Below are positions 26,018 through 34,874 of a stretch of 64,000 bases of DNA, in pieces. The notes under the pieces are model-generated. The model was given only the letters and a program-made list of their open reading frames with translations, was not told where the DNA came from and searched no databases. Position 1 is the stretch's first letter. Every line of letters begins with the position of its first letter. The position numbers and the translations under genes are program-made. The stretch covers positions 4,154,001-4,218,000 of the forward strand of contig CP095846.1 of NCBI GenBank assembly GCA_023100825.1, written 5' to 3'. This stretch comes from Nocardioidaceae bacterium SCSIO 66511 (GTDB taxonomy: Bacteria; Actinomycetota; Actinomycetes; Propionibacteriales; Nocardioidaceae).

Positions 26018-26353
26018 TCACCGCGCGAGTCCAGTCGCCATGAACTCTCGCCACGCCTCAACGGCGGCGTCTTCGGTGTCGCCGTGCCGACCTCGGTGCA
26101 CCAGCAACTGATTGTCGGGCGACCCGAGCAGGTTGAACAGCTCAAGCTGTCCGGCCGTCGTGAACAGCTCGTCGTCCCATTGAATCTGGAAGGTCAGCGA
26201 AGCCGATACCTGCGGAGCGTCCGCGCGAAGGCGATCGTCAATGCCCATGATCGCGGGCAGCTTCGACGGACCGAGTCCGAACTTGCCGAACACGGCAGCG
26301 GTGAGCGCGTCGCCAAGAGCCGCCGCGAGCGGCACGCCGAACCGCGTGCCCAT
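26018..26353 (-). pseudogene. Truncated alpha/beta-hydrolase remnant
   Basis: A 111-residue open frame resembling only the C-terminal third of an alpha/beta hydrolase. The acid-residue region is FQIQWDDELFTTAGQLELFN and the histidine region LLVHRGRHGDTEDAAVEAW. The N-terminal half with the nucleophile elbow is absent, and a TGA lies eight codons upstream of the first ATG. The flanking 25966-26017 and 26354-26471 contain no recognisable remainder in any frame. Best read as a decaying deletion product; a functional small protein is less likely. Confidence 0.55.
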
Positions 26354-26471
26354 CGAAGCACGCCGGGAACATCGTCAGCCGAATGGCGCACGCGAAAGGG
26401 TTGTTCGACAACCGCTCCGTCGTCAAGTGTCGCTGATGCTCCGACCCATCTGAGCAACTCGGGACTCCGAG

Positions 26472-27269
26472 TCAGCCGGCGAGCTCCCGCGACCGGTTGC
26501 GCGCTGCCTCGAGCGCGGAAAGGAATGCGGCGCGTACCTTGTGGTCCTCTAGCTCGCGGAGTGCGGCGGCGGTCGTACCGCCCGGGGAGGTCACTCGTTC
26601 GCGGAGCTCGGTGGGATGGTCGCCGCTCTCGCTGAGGAGGCGAGCGGAGCCGACGAGGGTCTGTACGACGAGCTCGGTCGCCGTAGAACGAGGTAGGCCC
26701 AGGTGAACGCCTGCCTCGATCATCGACTCGACGACGAAGAAGATGTACGCGGGCCCCGAGCCCGAGATCGCCGTGACGGCATCCTGTTGTTTCTCCGGTA
26801 TGCGTACGACCTTGCCGGTCGCCGAGAGCAACGACTCTGCGTGCTGTAGGTCGTCCTCGCTGCAATGCGATCCGCGCGAGATCGCGGCCATGCCCTCGTC
26901 GACGAGCGCGGGGGTGTTCGGCATGACCCGGATGGCGGCGACGCCGTCGGGCAGTCGGGATTCGATGGTTGCGGTGGTGATGCCCGCGGCGAGGGAGATG
27001 ACCAGCTGGCCGGGCGCGACGTGCGGCGCGATCTCGTCGAGTACGTCGGGCATGTCCTGCGGCTTCACGACCAGCATGATCGTGTCGGCGCGCTCGGCGG
27101 CCTCGACATTGGTGACGACGGCGATGCCGTAACGCTCACGTAGTTCCTCGGCGCGCTCCGGACGGCGTTCGGCCATCATCAGGTCGGCCGGGCGTCGACC
27201 GCTCCGGATCATCCCGGCGACGATCGTCTCGCCCATCACCCCAGCGCCGATCACAGCGATCACAGACAT
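26472..27269 (-). CDS. proC: Pyrroline-5-carboxylate reductase
   Basis: 265-residue NAD(P)H enzyme catalysing the last step of proline synthesis. The N-terminal Rossmann motif is VIGAGVMGETIVAGMIRSG. MLVVKPQDMPDVL, VMPNTPALVDEGM and the C-terminal ERVTSPGGTTAAALREL form the family signature. The start has GAGGAAGG five bases upstream. In mycobacteria proC lies beside the small HTH/bS22/galE2 genes; here about 9 kb of acuC-HNH material separates them. Confidence 0.97.
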   Translation of the reverse strand: MSVIAVIGAGVMGETIVAGMIRSGRRPADLMMAERRPERAEELRERYGIAVVTNVEAAERADTIMLVVKPQDMPDVLDEIAPHVAPGQLVISLAAGITTATIESRLPDGVAAIRVMPNTPALVDEGMAAISRGSHCSEDDLQHAESLLSATGKVVRIPEKQQDAVTAISGSGPAYIFFVVESMIEAGVHLGLPRSTATELVVQTLVGSARLLSESGDHPTELRERVTSPGGTTAAALRELEDHKVRAAFLSALEAARNRSRELAG

Positions 27270-27286
27270 GGTGCCTTCCTCAGGTA

Positions 27287-27311
27287 GCCGTACCTTTTGG
27301 AACCGTACGGC
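27287..27311 (-). terminator. Hairpin between the PAP2 gene and proC
   Basis: GCCGTAC (27287-27293) and GTACGGC (27305-27311) form a 7-bp stem with an 11-nt loop just beyond the PAP2 gene. Stability is moderate and there is no strong T-run. Confidence 0.4.
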
Positions 27312-27326
27312 ACATCGGCGCGAACC

Positions 27327-28103
27327 TCAGGCCGAGGGCACAGGTGGGCGGTCCGCGTGTTGTTCCTCGTACTCGCGCCACGGGCGGACCAGTCGCGCGG
27401 CGAGCACGATCAGAGCGGCGCCGACCACCGCGTCGAGGATCCAGTGATTTGCCGTCGCCACTATGACGATGGTGATGAGCACCGGGTAGCTCCAGGCCAG
27501 GGCACGAGCGCCCGGTGACCTCAGGATCGAGCTCAACGCCCACGCGCTCCACAACGCCCAGCCGACGTGCATCGACGGCATCGCGGCCAACTGGTTGGTG
27601 GTCGTACCTAGCCCGCGCGGTGCGGACGCATCGCCGCCCCACCAGCCAAAACCGGCCGTGTCGGCGAGCGTGTCGACGAAACCGGGTACGAGCCGAGGCG
27701 GTGCGGTCGGGAACAACAGGTAGCACACCAAGGCGATGACGGTGCCCACGACGAGCACCCGTCGCCAGTGTGCGTACTGCTCGGGCGTCTTGCGCCACAA
27801 CACGACCAGCACGACCGGCGTCACGATGTAATGCAGCGTCGCGTAGAGGTACGACGCGGCGACCTCGAACACCGGCAGTCCGCTGAGGACCTCGTTGAAC
27901 AGCTGCTCGACGTCGATACCCAGTTGCCGCTCGATGCCGACCACGAAGTCGGCGTGCGCACGCGCCAACGCGAGGTCGTCGTCTGCGAACAGCCGTCCGA
28001 TCGTGTACCCGACGTACAGCAGCCCGAGCAGGCCGACCTCGCGGAGCAGCGCGAAACGGCGCCGTGGCGGCGCTTTCGATTCGCTTCGATATTCCATTCT
28101 CAC
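27327..28103 (-). CDS. PAP2-superfamily membrane phosphatase / inositolphosphotransferase-like protein
   Basis: About 258 residues with roughly six membrane helices. It carries the PAP2 active-site blocks MPSMHVGWALWSAW (motif C2) and NHWILDAVVGAALIV (motif C3), with motif C1 represented near LFPTAPPRLVPGF. This arrangement is the AUR1/Ipt1-like subclass, which in actinobacteria handles lipid phosphates or lipid-linked headgroups. The GTG at 28103 is preceded by AGGGGGG four bases upstream; ATG at 28097 is an alternative. It lies 25 bp downstream of the ABC permease gene and may belong to that transcript. Confidence 0.85.
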   Translation of the reverse strand: MRMEYRSESKAPPRRRFALLREVGLLGLLYVGYTIGRLFADDDLALARAHADFVVGIERQLGIDVEQLFNEVLSGLPVFEVAASYLYATLHYIVTPVVLVVLWRKTPEQYAHWRRVLVVGTVIALVCYLLFPTAPPRLVPGFVDTLADTAGFGWWGGDASAPRGLGTTTNQLAAMPSMHVGWALWSAWALSSILRSPGARALAWSYPVLITIVIVATANHWILDAVVGAALIVLAARLVRPWREYEEQHADRPPVPSA

Positions 28104-28128
28104 GGCACCCCCCTGCCGGTTCGATTGT

Positions 28129-28866
28129 CTAAGCAGACCTCCGGCGCAACGTCGCCGCCCCAAGCAGCAGTACGCCGACGGCGAATGCCGCGACGACGAT
28201 CAGGTCGGTCGTGAGGTCGGTGGTCCAGCTCTCGTACGCGACGACGTTCTGCATCGCGTCGACCGAGTACGTGAGCGGCAGTACGCGCGACAGCCCGTCG
28301 AGGAAGCCGGGCATGTCATCGGTCGGCACCAGCAGACCGCACAGCAGAATCTGCGGAATCACGAACACGGGCATGAACTGCACGGCCTGGAACTCCGTCT
28401 CGGCGAACGCAGAAACGAAAAGCCCGAGTGCCGTGCCCACGACGGAGTTGAGCACCGCTATCAGTCCGAGCGTCACCCAACTGCCCTCGATGTCGAGTCC
28501 GAGTAGACCCAGCGCCAACGACGCCGTGCAGATGCTCTGCACGATTGCGAGTACGCCGAACGCGATGGCGTACCCGAGCAGGAAGTCGACCTTGCCCATC
28601 GGCATTGCGAGCAGGCGTTCCAAGGTGCCCGACTTGCGCTCACCCAGAGTCGTCACGGACGTCACGAGGAACATCACGATGAACGGGAAGACCGCGAGCA
28701 GTGGTGCACCGATCTGGTCGAAGATGTGCCCCTGATCGAGGTAGAGCCACCAGAGCAGCACCATCAGCATGCAGGGCGCGACGATCAGCAACACGACCGT
28801 GCGGTAGTCACGCCGCAACTGGTTGAGTACGCGCAGCGCGACGGCGCCGGTGATCCGCGGAGTCAT
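28129..28866 (-). CDS. ABC-2 type transporter permease
   Basis: 245 residues with six predicted membrane helices, the ABC-2 permease layout (TVVLLIVAPCMLMVLLWWLY first, then FIVMFLVTSVTTLGERKSGTL with the conserved cytoplasmic ERKSGTLE coupling segment). Half of an exporter with the ATPase immediately upstream, whose stop overlaps this start by 4 bp. Typical cargo for the class is drugs, lipids or wall precursors; none can be named here. Confidence 0.9.
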   Translation of the reverse strand: MTPRITGAVALRVLNQLRRDYRTVVLLIVAPCMLMVLLWWLYLDQGHIFDQIGAPLLAVFPFIVMFLVTSVTTLGERKSGTLERLLAMPMGKVDFLLGYAIAFGVLAIVQSICTASLALGLLGLDIEGSWVTLGLIAVLNSVVGTALGLFVSAFAETEFQAVQFMPVFVIPQILLCGLLVPTDDMPGFLDGLSRVLPLTYSVDAMQNVVAYESWTTDLTTDLIVVAAFAVGVLLLGAATLRRRSA

Positions 28867-29594
28867 CCGACCACCCCCTTGTCGTCGCGTACCAGCGAGA
28901 GGAACGCACCCTCAACCGACGTGGTGCCGGTCGCTTCGCACAGCGCCTGCGGCGTGTCCGACGCGAGAATGCGGCCGTCCCTCATCAGCAGTAAACGCTC
29001 GCAGCGCTCGGCTTCATCCATCACGTGACTCGAAACCAGCAACGTCGTACCGCCGCGAGCCAGCTCGGCGAACAGATCCCAGAGCTCGACGCGCAAAACC
29101 GGGTCGAGCCCGACCGTCGGCTCGTCCAGGATGAGCAACGGCGGCCTGCCCAACAGAGCGACCGCCAGCGACGCACGCGATCGCTGACCGCCGGAGAGGT
29201 TCCCGACGAGCTGGTCGCGGTGGCCGGTCAGGCCAACACCCTCGATGGCGGCGTCGACCTCGTCGGTCACGGAGACGCCGAGTACGCGGGCGAAGAAGGT
29301 GAGGTTCTCGACGACGGTCAGATTGTCGTACACGCTCGGCTCTTGAGTGACGTAACCGATCTGGTCGCGCAGCTGCCTACTGCCCGCCTCGACGCCGAGC
29401 ACCTCGACGTTGCCGGATTCGATTCGCTGTACCCCGACGATCGACCTGATCAGCGTGGACTTGCCGCAGCCGGATGGGCCGAGCAGGCCCGTGATCACCC
29501 CACTTCGCAGGCCGACGTCGATGCCGGGAAGTACGGTTCGGCCGCCGCGTACGACCGTCAGACCGGTGATCGTCACAGCATCGCTTTTCAGCAT
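28863..29594 (-). CDS. ABC transporter ATP-binding protein
   Basis: 243 residues. Walker A GLLGPSGCGKSTLIRS, Q-loop YVTQEPSVYDNLTV, signature NLSGGQRSRASLAVALL, Walker B LLILDEPTVGLDP and switch histidine SSHVMDEAERC. It pairs with the overlapping permease gene to form an exporter. The upstream TetR gene is the likely regulator. The ATG at 29594 coincides with the predicted transcription start of a strong promoter, so the message appears leaderless. Confidence 0.93.
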   Translation of the reverse strand: MLKSDAVTITGLTVVRGGRTVLPGIDVGLRSGVITGLLGPSGCGKSTLIRSIVGVQRIESGNVEVLGVEAGSRQLRDQIGYVTQEPSVYDNLTVVENLTFFARVLGVSVTDEVDAAIEGVGLTGHRDQLVGNLSGGQRSRASLAVALLGRPPLLILDEPTVGLDPVLRVELWDLFAELARGGTTLLVSSHVMDEAERCERLLLMRDGRILASDTPQALCEATGTTSVEGAFLSLVRDDKGVVG

Positions 29595-29601
29595 GCGATG
29601 A

Positions 29602-29630
29602 ATTATGCCGTCGCAACGGTCCTCAGACAA
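29602..29630 (-). promoter_or_regulatory. Leaderless promoter of the ABC exporter operon
   Basis: On the minus strand a -35 TTGTCT (29630-29625) and -10 CATAAT (29607-29602) are separated by 17 bp, and the -10 ends 7 nt before the ATG at 29594. This is the best sigma-70-like match in the window. A weak CTCA...TGAG repeat around the -35 could be the TetR operator. Confidence 0.6.
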
Positions 29631-29661
29631 GAGACGTGAGTCATTTCGCGGTCGCGGGTTT

Positions 29662-30237
29662 TCAGAGGTCGAGGTAGCGCTGCACGGTCGGTCCGATCAG
29701 CTCGGCCAGCTCAACGCGCTTCATCGACGCCACCGGCTCCAACCCGACGAGATAGCGGGCGACGATCAGACCGACGAGCTGGGTGCCGATCAGGCTCAGC
29801 GCCCGATCCGAGACAGGACCGCTGACCTCCTGGCGAAGAGCCGGGAAGATCATGCCTTCGACGAAGGCCGTCCGCATCCGCGTACCTGCCTCGCTTCCGC
29901 TCGTGAGCGAGCGGAGTACGCCGAGCAGCGCCGGCTGGTACGCGTCGTCGTCCCATACGCCGAGCAACGTGGCGACGAGCGTCCCACCGACCTGCTCGCG
30001 CGGCACATCCAGCGCCTCCACGAGCTTCTCGCGCGGCGAGAGCGGGAGGTCCATGGCGACCATGAACAACTCGTCCTTGCCGTCGAAGTAGTGATGTATC
30101 AGCGCCGGGTCGACCCCCGCACTACGCGCGATGCTGCGCAGCGATGTGCGGTCGAAGCCCTTCGAAGCGAACGCCTCACGCGCCGCGGCGATGATCTCAC
30201 CGCGGGTATCCGGCGTACCGGCCCGACGACCGGCCAT
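29662..30237 (-). CDS. TetR-family transcriptional regulator
   Basis: 191 residues. The N-terminal HTH (about 10-55) reads GEIIAAAREAFASKGFDRTS then RSAGVDPALIHHYFDGKDEL, followed by a TetR ligand domain of the C-terminal type found with drug-efflux operons. The gene starts 1 bp after the upstream isomerase stop. Directly upstream of the ABC genes, it probably represses their promoter at 29602-29630. The inducer is unknown. Confidence 0.92.
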   Translation of the reverse strand: MAGRRAGTPDTRGEIIAAAREAFASKGFDRTSLRSIARSAGVDPALIHHYFDGKDELFMVAMDLPLSPREKLVEALDVPREQVGGTLVATLLGVWDDDAYQPALLGVLRSLTSGSEAGTRMRTAFVEGMIFPALRQEVSGPVSDRALSLIGTQLVGLIVARYLVGLEPVASMKRVELAELIGPTVQRYLDL

Positions 30238-30238
30238 C

Positions 30239-31081
30239 TCAGTACGCCCCCTCGTCCGTCGCGGGTGCCACGAGGTTGAGCCGGGTGTACGCGAGCGCCT
30301 CCGCCAGGTCGGTCTCTCGCTGCTCCCTGTCGTCGGAGCGCCGAGTGTTGATCTCCACGACGACGTGACCGGCGAAGTCACGCTTCGCGAGCAGCTCCAG
30401 CACCTCCGCGCACGGCTGGGAGCCGCGGCCGGGTACGAGATGCTCGTCCTTCGCCGAACCGAGTCCGTCGGCCATGTGCACATGGGTGAGCCGCTCGCCG
30501 AGCTGGGTGGCCAGCTCGACGGGATCGGCGTTCGCAGTCGCCGTGTGCGAGAGATCCAGCGTGACGTGGTCGTACGCGAACTCGAGTGGGTTCCACCCCG
30601 GTACGTACGCCTGGAACTCGCGACGCCCAGTACGCCACGGGTACATGTTCTCGACGGCGAACGTCATCCCGGTTTCCTTCTCCAGGTCAGCGATGCCCTC
30701 GACGAAACCCTTGCCGTACTCGCGCTGCCAGCGAAACGGCGGATGCACGACGACCACGTCGGCGTCGAGCGCATGCGCCATCTCGGCACTCCTGATGAGC
30801 TTGCCCCATGGTTCAGTGCCCCAGACCCGCTGCGTGATCAGCAGGCAAGGCGCATGGATCGATACGACAGGGATGCCGTGAAACTCGCGCAGATCGCGTA
30901 CGGCGTCGATGTCTTGGCTCGTCGCGTCGATTCCGACCATGATCTCGACCCCGTCGTAGCCCAACCGGGTCGCCAGCTCGAACCCGGCCGCGGTCGACTC
31001 CGGGTACACAGACGAGGTCGACAGCGAGACCGAGGCTTCCGGAACGCCGACGACGCGACCCCGATCCGAGTCAGATTGCAC
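30239..31081 (-). CDS. TIM-barrel sugar-phosphate isomerase/epimerase-like protein
   Basis: 280 residues of the AP-endonuclease-2/xylose-isomerase-like fold. Metal-site segments visible are [61 protein letters not shown] and [17 protein letters not shown]. The mycobacterial homologue is Rv0498, likewise next to a Ppx gene. Substrate unknown. The GTG start at 31081 follows TAGAGT (31093-31088) by 6 nt without a ribosome-binding site, suggesting a leaderless message of its own. Confidence 0.82.
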   Translation of the reverse strand: MQSDSDRGRVVGVPEASVSLSTSSVYPESTAAGFELATRLGYDGVEIMVGIDATSQDIDAVRDLREFHGIPVVSIHAPCLLITQRVWGTEPWGKLIRSAEMAHALDADVVVVHPPFRWQREYGKGFVEGIADLEKETGMTFAVENMYPWRTGRREFQAYVPGWNPLEFAYDHVTLDLSHTATANADPVELATQLGERLTHVHMADGLGSAKDEHLVPGRGSQPCAEVLELLAKRDFAGHVVVEINTRRSDDREQRETDLAEALAYTRLNLVAPATDEGAY

Positions 31082-31087
31082 GCTTCA

Positions 31088-31093
31088 ACTCTA
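31088..31093 (-). promoter_or_regulatory. -10 element of the isomerase-TetR transcript
   Basis: TAGAGT on the minus strand, ending 6 nt before the GTG at 31081. The same hexamer is the -10 of the rex promoter. The -35 is weak. Confidence 0.42.
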
Positions 31094-31111
31094 GAGGTCG
31101 CCGCAGAAGGC

Positions 31112-32038
31112 TCACAGCCGGTCGAGGTGTTCGAGGATGATGCCCTCGCGAAGGGCCCACGGACAGATCTCCAAAGTCTCCAAGCCGAACAGATCGAGTA
31201 CGGCGTCGGCGACGACTGCGCCGGCGAGCATTTGGTGGGCGCGGTTCTCCGAAACTCCCGGTAGCTGTGCCACCTCGTCGGCGGTACGCGTCTCGAGCTC
31301 CGCGAGCAGGGGATGCAGCGCCTCGCGGGTCAGCGAGCGGCGTACGTAGGGGCCTTCCGACGAAGGCGCGGCACCGGTCATGCGGGCAAGCGAACGGAAC
31401 GTCTTGCTGGTCGCGACCGCGTGCACGAAGTCGCCGCCACGCATCACCATGCCGACGTGCTCCGCGATCTCGGCCCGGACGTCACGTCGCATGGAACGCG
31501 CCTGCTCCGGATCCGGCACCTGTTGCGGGTCGAGCCATGCGCGAGAGAGCCGACCGGCGCCGAGTGGCATCGAGAAGGCTACGGTGGGCTTCTCGTCTGA
31601 TCCGGCGGCGATCTCCAGCGAGCCGCCGCCGATGTCGAAGACCCCGAGATGGCCCGACGACCAGCCGAACCATCGTCGCACGGCGAGGAACGTCAGCCGC
31701 GCCTCGCTCTCACCGGAGAGTACGACGAGCTCAGTGCCGGCGTCCTCGAGCACCTTTCGAAGCACGTCGTCGGAGTTCGGAGCGTCGCGGATCGCCGACG
31801 TAGCGAAGGCCAGCACCGACGTACAGCCCTTGTCCTCGGCGACCTGTTGCGCGTTGGATACGAACTTCACCAGCGCGTCGACGCCCGCGGACGTCATGGC
31901 ACCCTCGTCATCGAGATGCTCGGCGAGCAGCAACGGATCCTTGTAGCTGTATGCCGGTAGGGGCGGCGCGCCGCGGTAGGCGTCGACCACCAAGAGATGA
32001 GCGGTGTTCGAGCCGATGTCGAGGACGCCTAGACGCAT
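31112..32038 (-). CDS. Exopolyphosphatase / pppGpp phosphohydrolase family (Ppx/GppA)
   Basis: 308 residues of the ASKHA fold. The N-terminal phosphate-1 motif is [17 protein letters not shown], phosphate-2 is [13 protein letters not shown], and [15 protein letters not shown] and [14 protein letters not shown] are family blocks. It lacks the C-terminal HD domain of the long E. coli enzymes, as do the short actinobacterial Ppx proteins (Rv0496 type), which act on polyphosphate. TAGCGT (32050-32045) precedes the ATG by 6 nt, so it may be leaderless, though GGGGG is also adjacent. Confidence 0.9.
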   Translation of the reverse strand: MRLGVLDIGSNTAHLLVVDAYRGAPPLPAYSYKDPLLLAEHLDDEGAMTSAGVDALVKFVSNAQQVAEDKGCTSVLAFATSAIRDAPNSDDVLRKVLEDAGTELVVLSGESEARLTFLAVRRWFGWSSGHLGVFDIGGGSLEIAAGSDEKPTVAFSMPLGAGRLSRAWLDPQQVPDPEQARSMRRDVRAEIAEHVGMVMRGGDFVHAVATSKTFRSLARMTGAAPSSEGPYVRRSLTREALHPLLAELETRTADEVAQLPGVSENRAHQMLAGAVVADAVLDLFGLETLEICPWALREGIILEHLDRL

Positions 32039-32047
32039 ACCCCCACG

Positions 32048-34765
32048 CTAGCGCTTGGCCGGTCGAACCGTTGCAACCGTCGTAGTGTGTGGCTTGTGAT
32101 CCGGGGTCCACCAGACAATGCGTAGACGCTTGACCGGCGCCTTCGATCCGCGTCGTACCGTCGGTATCGCGACGGTCGCCTTACGCTTTCCGGGCGGAAT
32201 CCTGGCGGCGAGCGAGTAGACCACCTTGCTGAGCTTCCGCTTCGGATGCGTGGCGTCACCGTGGCGTTGCAGCCACTTCCTTTTCACATCAGCGCCTCGC
32301 AGAGGCGCGAACCCCTTCGGGTCGCGCAGCTCGGCGCTGGCCCGGAACGGGTACGCGACGTGCTTCGAGAGCGTGACACGTACCCGGATCACATTGCCCG
32401 CGGTGTACACTTTGCGCTTCGGCGTCACCGTCACCTTCGGCGACGGATCGTCGTCGAGCACGACCGCGCTGCCTTGGTACTTGTGCAGAGCCAACCCGCG
32501 TACCGGCTGCGCGAGTGCCTTGAACGCTCGACGATCGCGGTTGTCGAGAGTGTTGCGGTCGTACGTCAACGGGATCGAACCCTTGTGTACTCCGGCCGGG
32601 ACGTTGACACGGACGAGCCGCTGCGTGCCGGTCGGCGTCGTAATCTGCACGTCGAAGCTCGACGAAGCGCCGACCGGGCCGCGCAGCTGGTACGGCAGGC
32701 GAATCTTGCCGACGCCCTTGTCGCCCTCCTTCTGCTTGACGTTGCCGAGCAGCAGCCTCGGGAGCTTGCGGTCGGGCACCTGCGGCAGCGACGCCGCCCG
32801 CGCTGCCGCGTCGACGATCCATGCCGTGCCCTTGGAGTTGTTGCTCACGACCCGCACGGAGGTGACGGCACTCGAGTCGAAGTCGTCAGAGGCTGCTGGC
32901 GGATCGAGCCGCACCGTCTGGCCCCATGCCGGGCGCAGCCACCCAGCGCCGGACAGCCGCACGACCTTGACCGGCTGCGACCAGCGCTGCCCGTCGGCGT
33001 CGCGCAGTTCGACCCGTACGTCCGGTACGCCCTTCGACACGATCATTCGCAGGTCGAGCGAACGGTCGGCCGAGTCCAGATCGAGCGGCTTCGCGAAGTC
33101 GAGGCCGCCCGCTCGGCCCGCCTTCGCCCAGTCGAGCCTTGCCTGGTGGAGCACCGCACGAGACACGGTGTCGTAGAACGGCTGCATCCAGTGCACAACC
33201 CGCTCGATGTTGCCGTGGCCGGCAGCGCATGACCGCAGGCCACCGGACTTCTTCACGCCGGTGGTGCTCAAGCAGTCCGTCGCAGCACCCGCAACGGTCG
33301 CACCGTTACCGGCCCGAACGGGCGTACGCGCGCCGCCGACGGCGTGCGACCAGACCAGCCCACGGTCGTCCATCGACTTCGTGGTCAACGGCCCGGGCGC
33401 GTCGAACAACTTCAACATCTCGGCATCGTGTTGCACGAACATCCGTACCGCGCCGGTGGTGATCGCCATACCGGCCTTGCGCTGGCCGGCCGGGCTCAGC
33501 CGCGTGGAGGACACCTTTCGCCCGCAGACCGGGTTGTTCGGTTCGAACCAGTCGTCGACACTCGGCGCCGCCGATATGCCCGGAGTCCATTCGGTGTTGA
33601 AGAAGTTGTGGTTCGCCCCGCGGACGAGAACGCTGCTGCGGAGGGAGTTGTCGCCCTTGGCCAGGCCGACACTGGCGTCCACGAACTTCTGACCCTGCAG
33701 ATCGGACACGTCACCGTCGCAGTACGGCAACGCGACGACGGTCGGGGCGTACCCGGCCGTGTGCTGGGAGAAGTCGGTCGGCGCGAGCAGCAGCTGGCCG
33801 TCGATCGAGTACGGCGCCGCCGGACCACTGTCGACGACCGCCTGGTTGGCGCCCTCGCCGCCGCGGCTGTGGCCGACGAGCACGACGTTGTCCAGATCGA
33901 GGCGGCCACTCCACCGGTTGCCGGGCTCGGCCGTCTTCTCCGCCAGCAACTCGAGATGGTGGCGGATGAGCTTGGACCGAGCCCGCGCACCACCATCGGC
34001 GTCGCGGTAGTCCTGCTGGTTGATCGCGTTCGCCGAAATCGACACCGACGCGTACCCCTGCGTCGCGAGGCGCTGCTGGAGGTAGGTGTAACCGCGGAAG
34101 CTGGGAACCGGCTTGGAGGCGCCTGCGCACGGCCAGGTGCCGTTTTCGCCCTTGCCGTAACACGCCTGATGACGCCCGTGCAGGAACAGCACCAGCGGTG
34201 CATCGTCGACGCCCTCGGGGAGCACAGCTTGGCCGAGCACCTCCATCGCACCGTCGTAGCGCTTCCAGGGCAAATTGGCGAAGCGGTAGTCGAACGACCT
34301 CGTCTCGTACTCGCCCGGCACGGCCGGGTCGACGCCGATGTCGCGCGGCTCGAGCTGTGCCAGCTCCGAGGCCCCGGTCTGTCGCAGTGGAGGCGTCGGG
34401 CCGTCGAGACGACGCGATCCCAACCAGACCTCGAGATCAGCGGCGTCGACGTCGGCGTCCTCGAGGGTCAACGTACGCCCGTCGACCGTCGGGTAACCGA
34501 TGACGCTCTGGCCGACCCGGAACTCCGGACGAGCCGACGTCATCGGCAGCTCACGGTCGGACCTCCAGACGAGGCTCGTGCCGTCACTCGACTCTCGCGC
34601 CGACCAGTGGCCGCGGGTCGAGTCGTCCGGTCTGAGCGTACGTACGACCTCGTCGGAGGCCGGCGGATCGGCGGCCTGCACGGGTGCGGCGTACAGCAAG
34701 GCGGCCGGCATCGCGGCTCCCGCAACGAGTACGACCGCGCGACGAATCAACGACGTTGCTGACAT
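32048..34765 (-). CDS. Large secreted alpha/beta-hydrolase (esterase/lipase-like)
   Basis: 905 residues. Residues ~1-32 are a Sec signal peptide ending near PVQAADPP. An alpha/beta-hydrolase core at about 150-420 has LVLFLHGRHQACYGKGENG, the nucleophile elbow VLVGHSRGGEGANQ, an acid candidate in LPYCDGDVSDL and a histidine candidate in RGANHNFFNTEW. The last ~400 residues are beta-rich, possibly adhesion or carbohydrate-binding modules, ending in a basic tail. The ATG at 34765 fits AGGGGG at 9 nt better than the ATG at 34771. Substrate unknown. Confidence 0.75.
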   Translation of the reverse strand: MSATSLIRRAVVLVAGAAMPAALLYAAPVQAADPPASDEVVRTLRPDDSTRGHWSARESSDGTSLVWRSDRELPMTSARPEFRVGQSVIGYPTVDGRTLTLEDADVDAADLEVWLGSRRLDGPTPPLRQTGASELAQLEPRDIGVDPAVPGEYETRSFDYRFANLPWKRYDGAMEVLGQAVLPEGVDDAPLVLFLHGRHQACYGKGENGTWPCAGASKPVPSFRGYTYLQQRLATQGYASVSISANAINQQDYRDADGGARARSKLIRHHLELLAEKTAEPGNRWSGRLDLDNVVLVGHSRGGEGANQAVVDSGPAAPYSIDGQLLLAPTDFSQHTAGYAPTVVALPYCDGDVSDLQGQKFVDASVGLAKGDNSLRSSVLVRGANHNFFNTEWTPGISAAPSVDDWFEPNNPVCGRKVSSTRLSPAGQRKAGMAITTGAVRMFVQHDAEMLKLFDAPGPLTTKSMDDRGLVWSHAVGGARTPVRAGNGATVAGAATDCLSTTGVKKSGGLRSCAAGHGNIERVVHWMQPFYDTVSRAVLHQARLDWAKAGRAGGLDFAKPLDLDSADRSLDLRMIVSKGVPDVRVELRDADGQRWSQPVKVVRLSGAGWLRPAWGQTVRLDPPAASDDFDSSAVTSVRVVSNNSKGTAWIVDAAARAASLPQVPDRKLPRLLLGNVKQKEGDKGVGKIRLPYQLRGPVGASSSFDVQITTPTGTQRLVRVNVPAGVHKGSIPLTYDRNTLDNRDRRAFKALAQPVRGLALHKYQGSAVVLDDDPSPKVTVTPKRKVYTAGNVIRVRVTLSKHVAYPFRASAELRDPKGFAPLRGADVKRKWLQRHGDATHPKRKLSKVVYSLAARIPPGKRKATVAIPTVRRGSKAPVKRLRIVWWTPDHKPHTTTVATVRPAKR

Positions 34766-34862
34766 GAGCATTATCCCCCTAGTGACCCGGCTTCCCCGGT
34801 GCTGCGGTCAGCATATGCCGACGACCCGCTCACCTGTCGCCACTTCGGCGGCGAGTATCTCT

Positions 34863-34868
34863 TACGCT
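34863..34868 (+). promoter_or_regulatory. -10 element of the ten-cysteine protein gene
   Basis: TACGCT ends 6 nt before the ATG at 34875 with no Shine-Dalgarno sequence, consistent with a leaderless transcript; the -35 is unclear. It lies in the 109-bp divergent gap with the secreted hydrolase. Confidence 0.38.
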
Positions 34869-34874
34869 GGGCAG

